Source: Sipunculus nudus
Lineage: Eukaryota > Annelida > Sipuncula > Golfingiida > Sipunculidae
Length of the DNA: 64,000 nucleotides
Assembly: GCA_026874595.1 (NCBI GenBank)
Contig: CM049306.1
Coordinates: forward strand, 85,708,142-85,772,141
Reading direction: 5' to 3'
The notes beneath the pieces were generated by a model, which worked only from the letters and a program-made list of their open reading frames with translations, was not told the origin of the DNA and made no database searches. Shown here piece by piece: positions 33,673-45,913 of this stretch (positions are counted from its first letter, which is position 1; each line of letters opens with the position of its first letter). The translations under genes and the position numbers were made by a program.

Positions 33673-34428
33673 AAAAGCAACATTTTTAATGGTCAAAGAT
33701 CTCAACAAAGATTTTACTCATGTACTCCATAACACATGCACAAAAAACAAGACAGGAACTGTGTGTACTCACTTTACAAGACTGGACTATAGGGGAGGAC
33801 AGGGGTCTCTTGTTGCATATCACATGGAATAAAACTGACAAGTGAGGGGATGGTATTTCAGGAAACTTCACACACAATATCTTGTTTATCTTAGACCAAA
33901 TAGTTAGAGAGGCAGAAGTCAGCCAAACATTTTCATGGCATCAGCCGGTGGTGACACCTGGTGGAGTTAACATAAACTGCTGATAAGTAAAAATTGAGGT
34001 ATGCATGCTACCATTTAATGATTACGGTAGTAATATATAATTGTAGAGCAGAATATTAGTGGCTTGGAACAAAGACAGGAATTACAAGAATCTTCACCTG
34101 GATGAGCAGTATATCATTACAAAATTAGAACATTTATTCATCAGTGTCACCAGTGAGGAGCACCCACGGGTCACAGTCTGGTGGTTTAGGGAAAGGTTAC
34201 GTGGACAAATGATGAACTCTACCTCAGATTATGAATAATGTCTGAACAAATGGATTGTTTGCTGTTTTAAAATTACCAAAATCCAGAATAAGAAATAATA
34301 TTGCTTGTACGTTTTATTTTTGCCATGTTTTAATGGATAGTACCACCTGCAGGGGTTATTCTATCATTCACAAAAGAAAAATGAACATGAAAGAAAGCAC
34401 AGCAGAGAATTGTACCTGCTCTGGTTTT
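33673..34428 (+). other. THUMPD3 3' UTR and flank
   Basis: No coding signal. It contains the AATAAA at 33828 and otherwise unremarkable sequence. The extent of the UTR is unknown. Confidence 0.5.
33828..33833 (+). terminator. Candidate poly(A) signal (AATAAA) of THUMPD3
   Basis: AATAAA lies 156 nt after the stop codon and is the first on this strand. Use of a more distal site is possible. Confidence 0.5.
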
Positions 34429-34800
34429 GTTTGTTAGTGTGTGAAATACAGACTTATTTTATATATTTATCAAATTGTTTTTTTTTTCCTGAATGATTGT
34501 AGTGAGGTTCTTAAGATTGTTCTCTATTTATTTCTCTACCCCTGGAAGGTTCTGGAAAAAATTTGAAACAAATATTCCTTAAAAAATACTTAAAAAAACA
34601 CCATACATTTGGTATGTTTGTTAGTGTGTGAAATACAGACTTATTTTATATATTTATCAAATTGTTTTTTTTTCCTGAATGGTTGTAGTGAGGTTCTTAA
34701 GATTGTTCTCTATTTATTTCTCTACCCCTGGAAGGTTCTGGAAAAAATTGGAAACAAATATTCCTTAAAAAATACTTAAAAAAACACCATACATTTGGTA
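34429..34800. repeat. 187-bp tandem duplication downstream of THUMPD3
   Basis: 34429-34615 and 34616-34800 are nearly identical, starting GTTTGTTAGTGTGTGAAATA and differing by a few substitutions and a shorter T run. It is a recent tandem duplication in the 3' flank. Confidence 0.92.
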
Positions 34801-34905
34801 ACACATGTATGATCAAACTTTAATTATTGGAAAACAAGACTTGTCTGATGTAACACCTTTAAAATATCACATGTTGAAGTGGGAATATACCTCTTATTTT
34901 TGTGA

Positions 34906-37900
34906 TTTTTAGCTCAGCTGACTATAAGTCATCTGAGCTATAGTCATGGCCCATTATCCGTTGTCCGTCCATCTGTCCGTCCGTCCGTAGATGTGGCATG
35001 TTTTGAAACCGTAAGACCTAGGAATCCAGAATTCGGCATAATGTTAGATGTCCCCAAGATCTCCTACCAAGCTGAAAACTGGGTCTTTGCGACTTTGTTC
35101 CTTTGAGAAATTAAGGAAAAACCTCAATTTTTTATTAAAAACCTATTTTCACACTTCAGGACTGCCTAATATCAAAACCACTCATCTGTTTATCATCATA
35201 TTTACCATTAATATTCCGCTATATAGTTCCTATGTACATGATAGAAATTATGTCTGTATTATATAATTTAAAAAGTTATGGGCCCAAACATAATGCATTT
35301 TGTAAAAAATCAGGAAAGATATTTGTCACTTAACACAAAACTTGTTAAAGCTATGGACTTTTTTTCCAGTAATATAACTTTAATTAATCCAAATTAAATT
35401 GTATACCCAAATTTAGGTCAAAATCTTTTAAATTTTTTAAAATATAAACAAAAATTAAAAATTGGTACCTTAAATTTTGCCCAACTTTGACCATGGCATG
35501 TTTTTTTCCTGTAAGTACTATGGATTTAATTTTCACAGCATGTTTTTGTTAGCATTTTTTGTCTGTTAACACCAAATATTTGAAACCAGTTGATAAAAAA
35601 TTGTAGATTTTATTCAAGTTTTCAAGCACCATATAACAAATTGTTTACATCAAGCTAGTGTTATGCAGTTTGCAAGAGCTCAGCTCCCAAGCTTCAGCTC
35701 TCAGTTCCTAAAATTTGGCATACAATTAGATGTCTCCAAGATCCCCTACCATGCCAAGAATTTGGTCACTAGGACTTAATACCTTCGAGATATTAATGAA
35801 AAACTTCATTTTTCCATTTAAAACCCATTGTTACACTTCAAGACTGCCTTATATCAAAACCACTGATCTGACTTTAATCATATATAAAATACATATTTTT
35901 CTATACATTCTCTATGCACATGCCAGAAATGATGCTGAAGCTAGAGATTTTTTGTCAGAGATGTAACATTATTTAATCAAGATTCAATTGAATACCCAAA
36001 ATTAGTTCTGAATGTTTCAATATTTATAAGTTATTAGTATAAATATAAAATTAGTACCTTAAATTTTGCCTAACTCTGACCACGTTTGTGGTCCGTTTGT
36101 TTCCTGTGAACACTGTTGATATAATTTTCATATCATGCACACATAAGGATTTCAGCTTTTTAGTTTAAAAAACTGAAAGAAATGGGCCCAGAATTGTAGC
36201 TTTTATTAATGTTTTTATGAGACCATGTCAGACTTTGGCTCTCCCTAGCCCCTCTTGAGTCACCTGTATGTTGACCTTGTTGACCTTTAGCAAATTATGC
36301 ACGCTTGAGGTGAGGCATACACTTGGGCAGCCAGACAGCTTATGGCCAGCCACAGTTGATCCAGGTGTCCAACCCAACTCATCTAGTATTTTTAACCAAC
36401 AACATAACAATAAACAATAAATTAATAATTTTTTATTGGTTTTTGATAACAAATTAAAGAAAAATAGAAAAGGAATTTGTTAGTTGATAATAACAGGAAA
36501 TTAACTTGCAATTACTGATGATATAAGAATCTTGTGTCGATGGATATAATGTCACATATTCCAAATACATATTATGTAACACCATACAGGCACCTATGGT
36601 ATTTTTCAGTTCAATTTTAATGATAAAAAAAAATAAATCATATTATTCATTACTAATCATTAGGGATATATGAAAGAAATTTATGATAGACAAAGGTGCA
36701 GTTGACAATATTAATCTAGATTCCTACTGTGTCTAGTGTGTACATTGATGTGAAATTAGTCCAAATGAATATATTACATTTATTTTTTTTTTAATATAAA
36801 TAAAAGCCATAAAACCAGGTACTTATGATCATTATTTAAATGTGTGAATTTTGTATATTCTGGATTCTCAACATCATTGTTTGGTGAAAACTGAATAAAT
36901 GCCAGACATGGTGGAAATACTTAGCAAATGTATTTGAATACAAATATGAATATGTACTCCATTATAAAATTTCTTGCATAAGAATGGGAATTCAGATAAA
37001 AATGAAAGTATATGAATACCAGTGCAAATACTTTCAAAATCTATTCATGAATGCATTCATAAATATATTCTTTAATATTATTTTAACAATCATTTCAGTT
37101 ATATTTTATTTTTAAAAATCATACAATCTCTTACTATTTTTAATAAAAATTTTATTTGGGACAATATTGGAACTTTTGTTAATAAATAGTTAAACTCATA
37201 TTATATGTTCTGCTTATATGGCCAAGTCAAAATCTGTGTGACAGTAGCACTCCATTTGTTAATAAAATAAATGAAATCAATCCTCTTCCCTGTCTCCAAA
37301 GATACTATCAAAATCATACATAAGCTAAACACCAACAACTCATTATACAGCTTGTATTTATTACCACACAAAACCAGCACGTGCCTCATTTCTTAATCAT
37401 ATTTTTTATGCCCCCGCCACAAAGTGGCCGGGTCGTATAGTTTTACCCATGTCCGTCATTCTGAAATCAAACAGTTGTACGGACTTTTTTTCGCAATGCC
37501 TGCAGATATTGGCCTGATTTTTGGTGTGTGGGCAGATATAGACCAGTTACAGATCGAGTTCGCGTTTCGTCCCGGTTGACCTACTTTTGACTATTTTACG
37601 GCCATTAAACTTAGAAAATTTCATGAAAAATAGAAATTTTCATTACAAATACACATGTACACACTTTTTTTCGCAATGCCTGCAGATATTGGCCTGATTT
37701 TTGGTGTGTAGGCAGATAATAACCAGTTACAGATCGAGTTCGCTTTTTGTCCCAGTTGACCTACTTTTGACCGTTTTAAGGCTCCTAAACTTAGAAAATT
37801 TCATGGAAAATAGAAATTTCATGACAAATACACATGTAGGGACTTTTTTTCGCAATGCCTGCAGATATTTGCTTGATTTTTTGTGTGTGGGCAGATATTG

Positions 37901-38832
37901 ACTAGTTACAGATCAAGTTTGTGTTTTGTCCCAGTTGACTTACTTTTGACCATTTTATGGCTCCTGAACATAGAAAATTTCATGAAAAATATAAATTTTC
38001 ATGACAAACACACATGTACAGACTTTTTTTCGCAATACCTGCAGATATTGGCCTGATTTTTGGTGTGTGGGCAGATAATGACCAGTTACAGATCGAGTTC
38101 ATGTTTTGTCCCAGTTGACCTACTTTTGACCATTTGACGGTGCTTTAACATAGAAATTTCATAAAAAAAGTGCACATGTACAGACTTTTTTTCGCAGTGC
38201 CTGCAGATACGAGCTTGATTTTTGGTGTGTAGGCAGATAATGACCAGTTACAGATCGAGTTTTTGTTTTGTCCCAGTTGACCTACTTTTGACCATTTGAC
38301 TGCTCCTGAACATAGAAAATTTCATGAAAAATAGAAATTTTCATAACAAATGCATATGTACAGACTTTTTCTCAATGCCTGCAGATACCACCCTGATTTT
38401 TTAAGTGTGGGCAGATAATGACCAGTTACAGATCAAGGTTGCGTTTATCCAGCAGTTGACCGTTTTACGGCTCCTAAACTTGCGCTTCGTCCCGGTTGAC
38501 CTACTTTTGACCATACGACAACGATTGTTTTACTAAACATAAAAAATTTCATTTTATGGAAAATGCACATGTATGGACTTTTTTCACAATGCCTGCAGAT
38601 ACTGGCCTGATTTTTGGTGTGTTGCTTGATAATGACCCGTCACAGATCGAGTTTGCATTTTGCCCTTGTTGACCTACTTTTGACCATATGACACCTCCTG
38701 AACTTAAAAAATTTTTTTCAAAATTTAACAAATGTTTCTAATCTGCCCCAGGCAGGGGCATTTGTGTCGTTCCGACACATCTAGTTTATCATATATCACA
38801 GCTGAGCGCCGTGACCCATGGGTCCCTTGTTT
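34906..38832 (+). mobile_element. Family C Helentron/HINE-like element C1, interrupted by B2
   Basis: The 5' end TTTTTAGCTCAGCTGACTAT, AAGTCATCTGAGCT is palindromic. The 3' end is CAGCTGAGC, then the perfect palindrome GACCCATGGGTC, then CCTTGTTT. Without B2 it is about 2.5 kb. The interior has duplicated blocks (CCATGGCA, TTAAATTTTGCCCAACTTTGACC). A copy in inverted orientation starts at 61850. No protein is encoded. Confidence 0.78.
37404..38787 (+). mobile_element. Family B element B2 nested in C1
   Basis: It has the same ends as B1: TTTTTATGCCCCCGCCACAA at the left, and GGCAGGGGCAT, a GTGTCGTTCCGACAC hairpin and ATCTAGTTT at the right. About six tandem units of 170-185 bp lie between. 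Copy C3 preserves the uninterrupted target (around 61880-61905), which confirms the insertion boundaries within a few bases. Confidence 0.85.
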
Positions 38833-39836
38833 AAGCCAACCTGCCCCATTTTGCTCCCTAGGAACATTGATCATTAAATAAACCTATTATCATGTTGTTT
38901 TTGCCTGGAGGATGGGGAATCAAGACTACTTATAAAAAATGTTGTGGTCCTCTCTTGAACAGCCTTTCTTTTTGGTTTAACTAGAATTAGGTTTTGGCAA
39001 TGCAAAAACAGACATGTCTCCTCTCCATATGGGCCTCCCATCCCCAAATTTGAGGTAAAAAATACAGACTACTTCAAAAGTCACAGCATTTCTAATCTGG
39101 CGGATTTGACCTAGAAGATGGTCAAGGTCACCAGTTTAGAAATAAAGAAATAAAGTAAAGAAATAACTGACGATGATAATGATGGCAGACCAAACACTAT
39201 AGATCTCCAATCCTCCTCCCCACCATGGGAGGGAAACATAATAACCTGAATTTCATACTATATGGGACAAATTATTTCTATTCGGACAAACAGGATTTGG
39301 CTGTGGTTGGTCTGGAAATTAAAAGTAACCATGAAATTTTCACGTGCAAAATTGGAAACAATTACAAACAGATCAAGCTCAATTCCTGTATACTTGCATG
39401 TATACATCAAATTAAACCATATAACCTTCACTCATGTCTGCAAAAAGCTAAAAATGTTCTGCACAAAAAGAAAAGCAGGGTTCATACACCCTTAAACTAC
39501 TAATTCACAAAACTTAAGTCTTGAAATTTGTGGTTGTAAAAAATTTGTTGATAAATGTCTTGTTTCATTGTGTAAGGCAAATTTTTTGTAAATTATCAAG
39601 TAATATCTTGAAATACTAATAGATCCTTCTTATGTAAATAGCTGGCAATTATTCGTTTTGAGAAGTCTAGATAAACACAAAAAATAAGAATATTTGCTTG
39701 ACAATAGACTTGCTAACATATGTGGTGCCATCTGCTGATTATCTCTTGAAATACTGAGAGAATTATGAAAAAGTAACAATGGCTCGGCTAAAATACAAGG
39801 AGCATCAGTTCTCCATGGTTACAGTCAGTGAGAAGA
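38833..39836. other. Spacer between C1 and C2, nothing recognised
   Basis: About 1 kb of non-coding sequence. A 92-codon plus-strand frame at 39225-39503 has no recognisable motif and overlaps a second frame, so it is not called. Confidence 0.5.
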
Positions 39837-42800
39837 TTTTTAGCTCAGCTGACTATAAGTCATCTGAGCTATAGTCGTGGTCTATTGTCCGTCGTCCGTC
39901 CATCTGTCCGTCCGTCTGTAGATGTGGCACGTTTTGAAACCGTAAGACCTAGGAATCCAAAATTCAGCATAATGTTAGATGTCCCCAAGATCTCCTACCA
40001 AGCCGAAAACTGGGTCTTTGCGACTTCCTTCCTTTGAGAAATTAAGGAAAAACCTCAATTTTTTATTAAAATCTTATTTTCACACTACATGACTGCCTTA
40101 TATCAAAACCACTCATCTGTTTTTCCTCATATTTACCATAAATATTCCTATATATACTTCCTATGTACATGCCAGAAATTAAGTCTGTAAAGTATAATTC
40201 TTTAAGTTATGGGCCCAAACATAATGGACTTTGTAAAAAATCAGGAAAAATAATAACTCACTTAACATGAACAATTTTGAAACTAGGGTCTATTTTCTCA
40301 AGTATATAACTATGTTTAATTAGGATTCAATTGTTTACCAAAAATTAGATCTGAATTTTGTGAATTTTTTAAGTTATTAGCATAAAAAAAAATCAGTACC
40401 TTAAATTTTGCCCAACTTTGACCATGGCACGTTTTTTTCCTGTAGGCACCATTGATTTAATTTTCACAGCATGTAAACATAAATATTTAGTTTGTCTAAA
40501 TCTGAAATTTGAAAATAAAAGCTTGAAAATGAAGCTAGTTATTGATTTTTTTTTCTGTAGTCACTTGCTTTGATTACAGATGCAGGGTCCCACTCCAGGT
40601 CACTGGAAATCAGCTATGCCAGGGATTCTGATTTGTTACAGTCACTGGGGGAGATCCCCTGCTGTGACAGGTGTACAGTTATTCTCATATCACCACCCCA
40701 ATCATCCCCCCCCCCCCCCGCCCCAAACACAACCCACCAAGTGTTATGCAGTAATTGTATCCGCCAAAACAGAGTTTTGCGGATACAATGTTTTCAGCTG
40801 CACGCCGCCGCCGCCGCCTAGGTGTCCGGAGAACTCCTCTGTAACCGCTGGGCGGAATTTTCCGAAACCCGGGATTATGTTCGGGTCACATGTGAACTGC
40901 TGCGCCCCGATTTTGTTTTGACCTCTGACCTTTCCTCTGCGCTCTGCGTCCGTTTGTGCGTCTGTTTCCACACATAAACCCACATATCTCGGGAACCGTT
41001 TGACCGATCTGGAAAATTTTTCTGCACAAATGTAGCCCTCGGAGAGCTTTATAACATACACCAAAAATGGTGGCGCTACCTGCAACCATGTTTGCACAGT
41101 GTCCATCTGTTTGTCTGCCTTGGGTTAAAATCACTTATATCTCTGCAGTGACTTGACTAATTCACCTGAAATTTAGCATGCGTATACATCCTGAATAGCT
41201 TTTCTGATTTTATGACAGGTGGCGCCACCTACATTCACGTTTACGCTGCAGACATCCAAGCTCATATCTCAGGAACCGTTTGACCGATCAGGAAAATTTT
41301 TTTGCACAAATGTAGCCCTTGGAGAGCTTTATAACATACACAAAAAATGGTGGCGCCACCTGCAACCATGTTTGCACAGTGTTCATCTGTTCGTCTGCCT
41401 TGGGTTTAAATCACTCATATCTCTGCAGTGGTTTGACAAATTCACCTGAAATTCGGCATGCTTATACATCCTGGATAGCTTTTCTGATTTTATGACAGGT
41501 GGCGCCACCTACAATCAAGTTTATGCTGCAGACATCCAAGCTCATATCTAGGGAACCGTTTGACCGATTGGGCCAAAATTTTGCATGTGTATAAATCTCA
41601 TATAGCTCTTTATCATAAGCAAAACTGGTGGCGCCACCTGCAGCCATGTTTGCACAGCTCCTGTCTGTTTGTCTGCCATGGGATAAAATCACTCATATCT
41701 CGGCAGTGGTTTGACATATCTGCCTAAAATTTTGCAAGTTTATACATCCCCGACAGCTCTCTTGATTTTATGACAGTTGGCGCCACCTGCATTCTAGTTT
41801 ATGCAGCAGATATCCAAGCTCATATCTTGGGAACCGTTTGACCGATTGGGCCAAAGTTTTGCATGTGTTTAGTTCTCACAAAGCTCTTTATCATACGCTA
41901 AACTGGTGGCGCCACCTGCAACCCTTTTTTGCACAGTGTCCATCTGTTTGTCTGCCAAGGGCAAAAATCACTCATATACAATATAGTGGTTTGACTTATC
42001 TGCCTTAAATTTTGCATATGTATACAACTTGGACGGCTTTCTGGATTTTTTGGTAGGTAGCGCAACCTACATACACAATTTGGCTGCAGACATCCATGCT
42101 AATATGCAACACTTCACCCGTTCCACTCTGATTTAGGCGGATACAAGTAGTCGCTTGTCGACTACCCCTATTCTAGTTGTTATTGTTTTCACTGTATCTC
42201 CTTAATTGTAATGCTGTTTCCCCCCCGATATGCAAAAACTTTCCTTGAAAAAATAATTCAAGGTGTAATCCAGAAGATGCCATTTTGTGTTATGTAGCAT
42301 TTTTAAAGAAATAAATTTTCTTTTAAATGATTTTAACAAATATAAATGAACCCGTCAGTATGCTTAAATTATTATAAAATATGAAGCACATTATGGATAA
42401 ATAAAGACACAATTAAATACTGTGAAATCTAAATCAAGTATTATTTTTAGATATTTATTGTTTTGCAGATTTAAAAGATATATTTTTGTGGTAAAAAATA
42501 AATAAACATTTGTATGCATGATGTGGTGTTATCTGACAAGATTGAGATTTATGATGATGCAATTGAGAATTATGAATCAACTTTTATATTCAGATATATA
42601 TGTTAAATTGGAAATGTATAGAAATATAAACTTAAATTAGAAAATAATTGATGTGATAAAAAAATCAGGATTTAATACAAACATTTTTTCATTATTTTCC
42701 TGCCTCAGCAGAATTTGAGATCAGACTTTGTTTGCCCTGTTTTATGTTGTTAATTAGCTATATTTCAACTGTATACATTTCATAAAAAATACATATATAT

Positions 42801-43147
42801 ATTTAATAATATATATTATACAAAAAATAGATGCAATTGAACAAATGTGTAAACCACTGAAATGTCAACAGTTAATCAAAAAACCAACTAATGATCATGG
42901 TAATAGTACAGATCATTTGTTCACAAACTGCTCACATGCTTTAGTTTCAACATTAGGAAACACATGGTCAGGTCACAAAATATTTTTTGCAACAATTTCT
43001 TGCTCATCAATACAAACCAATCATATAAACCAACCATGGCCTTTATTACCTCTTCCTCTTACACTTTATCTTCATTAGATATTATTTTAGATTTTTACCT
43101 TAAAGGTTAACGTCAGCTGAGCACAGTGACCCATAGGTCCCTTGTTT
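39837..43147 (+). mobile_element. Family C Helentron/HINE-like element C2, interrupted by D2
   Basis: The 5' end TTTTTAGCTCAGCTGACTAT matches C1 almost exactly for several hundred bases. The 3' end is GTCAGCTGAGCACAGTGACC, CATAGGTCCCTTGTTT. The interior includes a segment not found in C1 (40556-40751, with a 14-C tract at 40706-40719) and a complete family D element. Confidence 0.75.
40752..42178 (+). mobile_element. Family D element D2 nested in C2
   Basis: The 5' end TAATTGTATCCGCCAAAACA, GAGTTTTGCGGATACA is a hairpin. The 3' end has the inverted tip GGCGGATAC, then AGTCGCTTGTCGACT, then ACCCCTATTCTAGTT. The interior has four tandem units of 277-281 bp (TGCAACCA-like marks near 41080, 41360, 41637, 41918). 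GGTGGCGCCACC palindromes are at 41218, 41349, 41498, 41627 and 41905. A CCG run lies near 40803. Confidence 0.8.
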
Positions 43148-44033
43148 TTTTTTTGGAGGGGGGGGGGGCAACTTCCTCTCTCTCATTTATGTTCTGAAGC
43201 ATGAAGAAAGCATTTTCAATATGAAAACAATCATTTATTGAGCATATACGCTTATACACACATTTTTAGGTATTGCCCAACTAATGTACATTATCACAAC
43301 AGGCGCAAAGGTGGAGCTATGCACACACCATCCCAGGAAAACTCCAGTCCTTCACAGTTCAAACCTGGCAAGGGCAAATGAAACACTCCTTATTCAGAGG
43401 TTCAGTAACAAGTCCAACATGAAGCATAGCAGAGAGACTTCTGGTGGAGAATGGACTCCCAGCTAAATGCACTTAGTAAATGTTTGCAAAAGATCCAGTG
43501 GGCTGTAAACAGCTGCCAGGGGTTTGCAATGAATAGTTACAATGGGCACTGTTGCCAAAATATCTGTGGGACTTTTCACATCCCTGGCAGACAAGGAAAA
43601 CTTTGTCATGTCAGGCAATGGTTAATTGGAAGTAGTATTTAACCAATGTATAAGGAGTGTAATCAGACAGAGGAGCCTCATGCATCAGCTGCTCATTTTT
43701 TGAATGCATGATTCCCCTCCATGACTATCAATAGATGATCTTTACCGTACCCACTTCCACCTATACTGTAGTAACTGGGGCTGTAACAAGACTTTGTCTC
43801 ATGATAAAACATGAATCATGATACTTGGCTCATGATTACAGACACAATGGTCCTCTAATAAAATTCATTTCCAATTCATAACATTTATTTTCAAACCATG
43901 ATCCAATCAGATGCCCCTCAACTTTGATGCCTCACTGTAAATACCTTACAAGCACTAAGAGGCTATTGCCATAGATTATCCATTTCTTGCCAAGGCTTGA
44001 TTTAGAAATTGAATGCTCTAGAACCTTCAAATG

Positions 44034-44476
44034 TTTAAAGGTGCCCGATCACCTACCTTTTGAAAAGAATTTATGTGATTTCTGGCTTCCTCTGTGTATA
44101 TTAATAATCTAAGGGTAATTTTGGTTGTGAAAATTTCTTTTAAGGATGAGTGAAGGACGTGTGATTTTCTTTATCAAATTGTTTGTAAACAGTTATGTTG
44201 ACAAACAGGAAAACATGTAACCTAGGGTGGTAGGCTTCATACATGTGGAGGTAGAAAGGTCACTTGTTGGAAAATGCAATTTGCAAAGCTCTGGCTTACC
44301 TGACTTGCTGCCAGATGCCCTTGTTGAATTTATTTTGTTGTGCCCAACATATAAACATGTTGATATATACAAAACAAGCAGCTTGTGTGTGGTGATATCC
44401 ATGTTTTCTGGCCTGTTTTTATGAAAGCTCCAAGAGATTACCTACAAAGGTCAGATAGGTGATTGGGCCCCTTAAA
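44034..44476. mobile_element. TTAA-flanked MITE, family F copy 2
   Basis: The ends are TTTAAAGGTGCCCGATCACC and GATAGGTGATTGGGCCCCTT then AA. It aligns with copy 1 over most of its length and with copy 3 inverted. It is about 440 bp and non-coding. Confidence 0.68.
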
Positions 44477-45739
44477 AGGTGGTGCTAAAACCTTTAAATC
44501 TAATTATTTTCTTGATTTCATCATCCAGGTGAGGCTTTTATGAGGGGGGGGGGGATCCTACCTCTTTGAGAGGAATGAATGTAAAATACTGGGTTCAGCT
44601 TCATATGGATGTGCAGCTTTAAATGGAGAATCTACGGTATTTCTCTCAGGACTTAAAAAGTTTCCCAATAAAACAAATATTGTTAACATATCAATACAGG
44701 GGTATCTAATGATACTGATACAATATCTGACTTTATACCACAATGTATAAGAGTACCATGCATCTTAACATCCCTAATATGAACACTGTGTGTGTATACC
44801 AGACCGTGCCGTTGTGCACATCATCCACAGGTTGTGCTAAATGGTAAGGCTTTGTACAGCAGACAAAGTTAAATAAGATGACAAGCATCACAGCTCCTGT
44901 TGAACAGGAAGCCAAATAAAATGGGACCACACAGGACCAAGCTGATGACAAATATAAGTAATAAATATGTTTAACCAGCAAGTTCTCACTTGCACCAAGC
45001 ATAGATATAGTGATACACAGGCTATGAAACACTGCTCATTTAAATATGTACATTATCAACATGTAATTATACAGTCTATTTTGACAGTATGACTATTATA
45101 TTTGGCAAGGCTGTGAAAATAGTCCATTTACCCAAGATGTCAATATGTGCTCAGAAAGCCTATATTGCATGAATATAAGGAATAATATTTAAAGAGAAAT
45201 AAATGTACATTTTTAGTCACATGTCAAAGGAAAGGTATTGAAATACCTCCCTGATTTCACAGAATATTTTTATTCTTATCAGTGGGATGAACTGCTGTTC
45301 ATTAGTACATGCCATGTTTGTGACATGCGGTGCAGTTTCACACTAAGCAATATATATGCATCAGAAATAATGACTCGTTGAATATATTTTTTAACCAATA
45401 TTTGATAGATCCCTGCTTATTTGAGCAACAGCTACTGTTTCAGTCATGGACTGTCCCCCCAAGTGATAATATAAAGGCACTTTCTTGAGGGGATAAAAAG
45501 TGCTCTACCCTTTGGCTTCACTGAATTCTGTCCTACTGGTTGTGGCTTCAATACCATAAAATTACCAAATTTCTTCAAAATATTATTTGTAATGTTGTAA
45601 TTCATGTTGGAACACATTTGGGAACCAAATCTGAAAAGTTTTCTTTGTTTCCTCACATACATAAAAATATCATAACAATTTGAGTCGCATAATTACAGCC
45701 ATTGGAGCTGCTCTGTACCTTGTGGATCCAGTACACAAA

Positions 45740-45913
45740 TACAGTAAAACCAGGCTATACAACCACCTCACAGTCTGTTTAGTGACCACCTGTTCACTGT
45801 CCCAATTCATTTTTGGTCTTTATATGAGACCTCACTTAAACCACACCTCAAACATAAGACCACTTTATTGAGGTCGTTTTAGTGGTCGTAATTTCTTGGT
45901 TTTACCGTACTGT
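45740..45913. mobile_element. Family G MITE copy 1
   Basis: The left end is TACAGTAAAACCAGGCTATA then CAACCACC. The right end is GTGGTCGTAATTTCTTGGTT then TTACCGTA. The ACAGTNAAACC / GGTTTTAC ends with internal GACCACC blocks recur at 53620-53796 and 54062-54243. Confidence 0.65.

Noticed and set aside
37201-37389. Peptide shared by C1 (minus strand) and C3 (61910-62095), suggesting a conserved gene
   Set aside because: Counting differences by eye gave about six amino-acid-changing and two silent substitutions, as expected for neutral decay of copies.
39225-39503. 92-codon plus-strand frame
   Set aside because: No motif, no splice context, and an equally long overlapping frame; likely chance.
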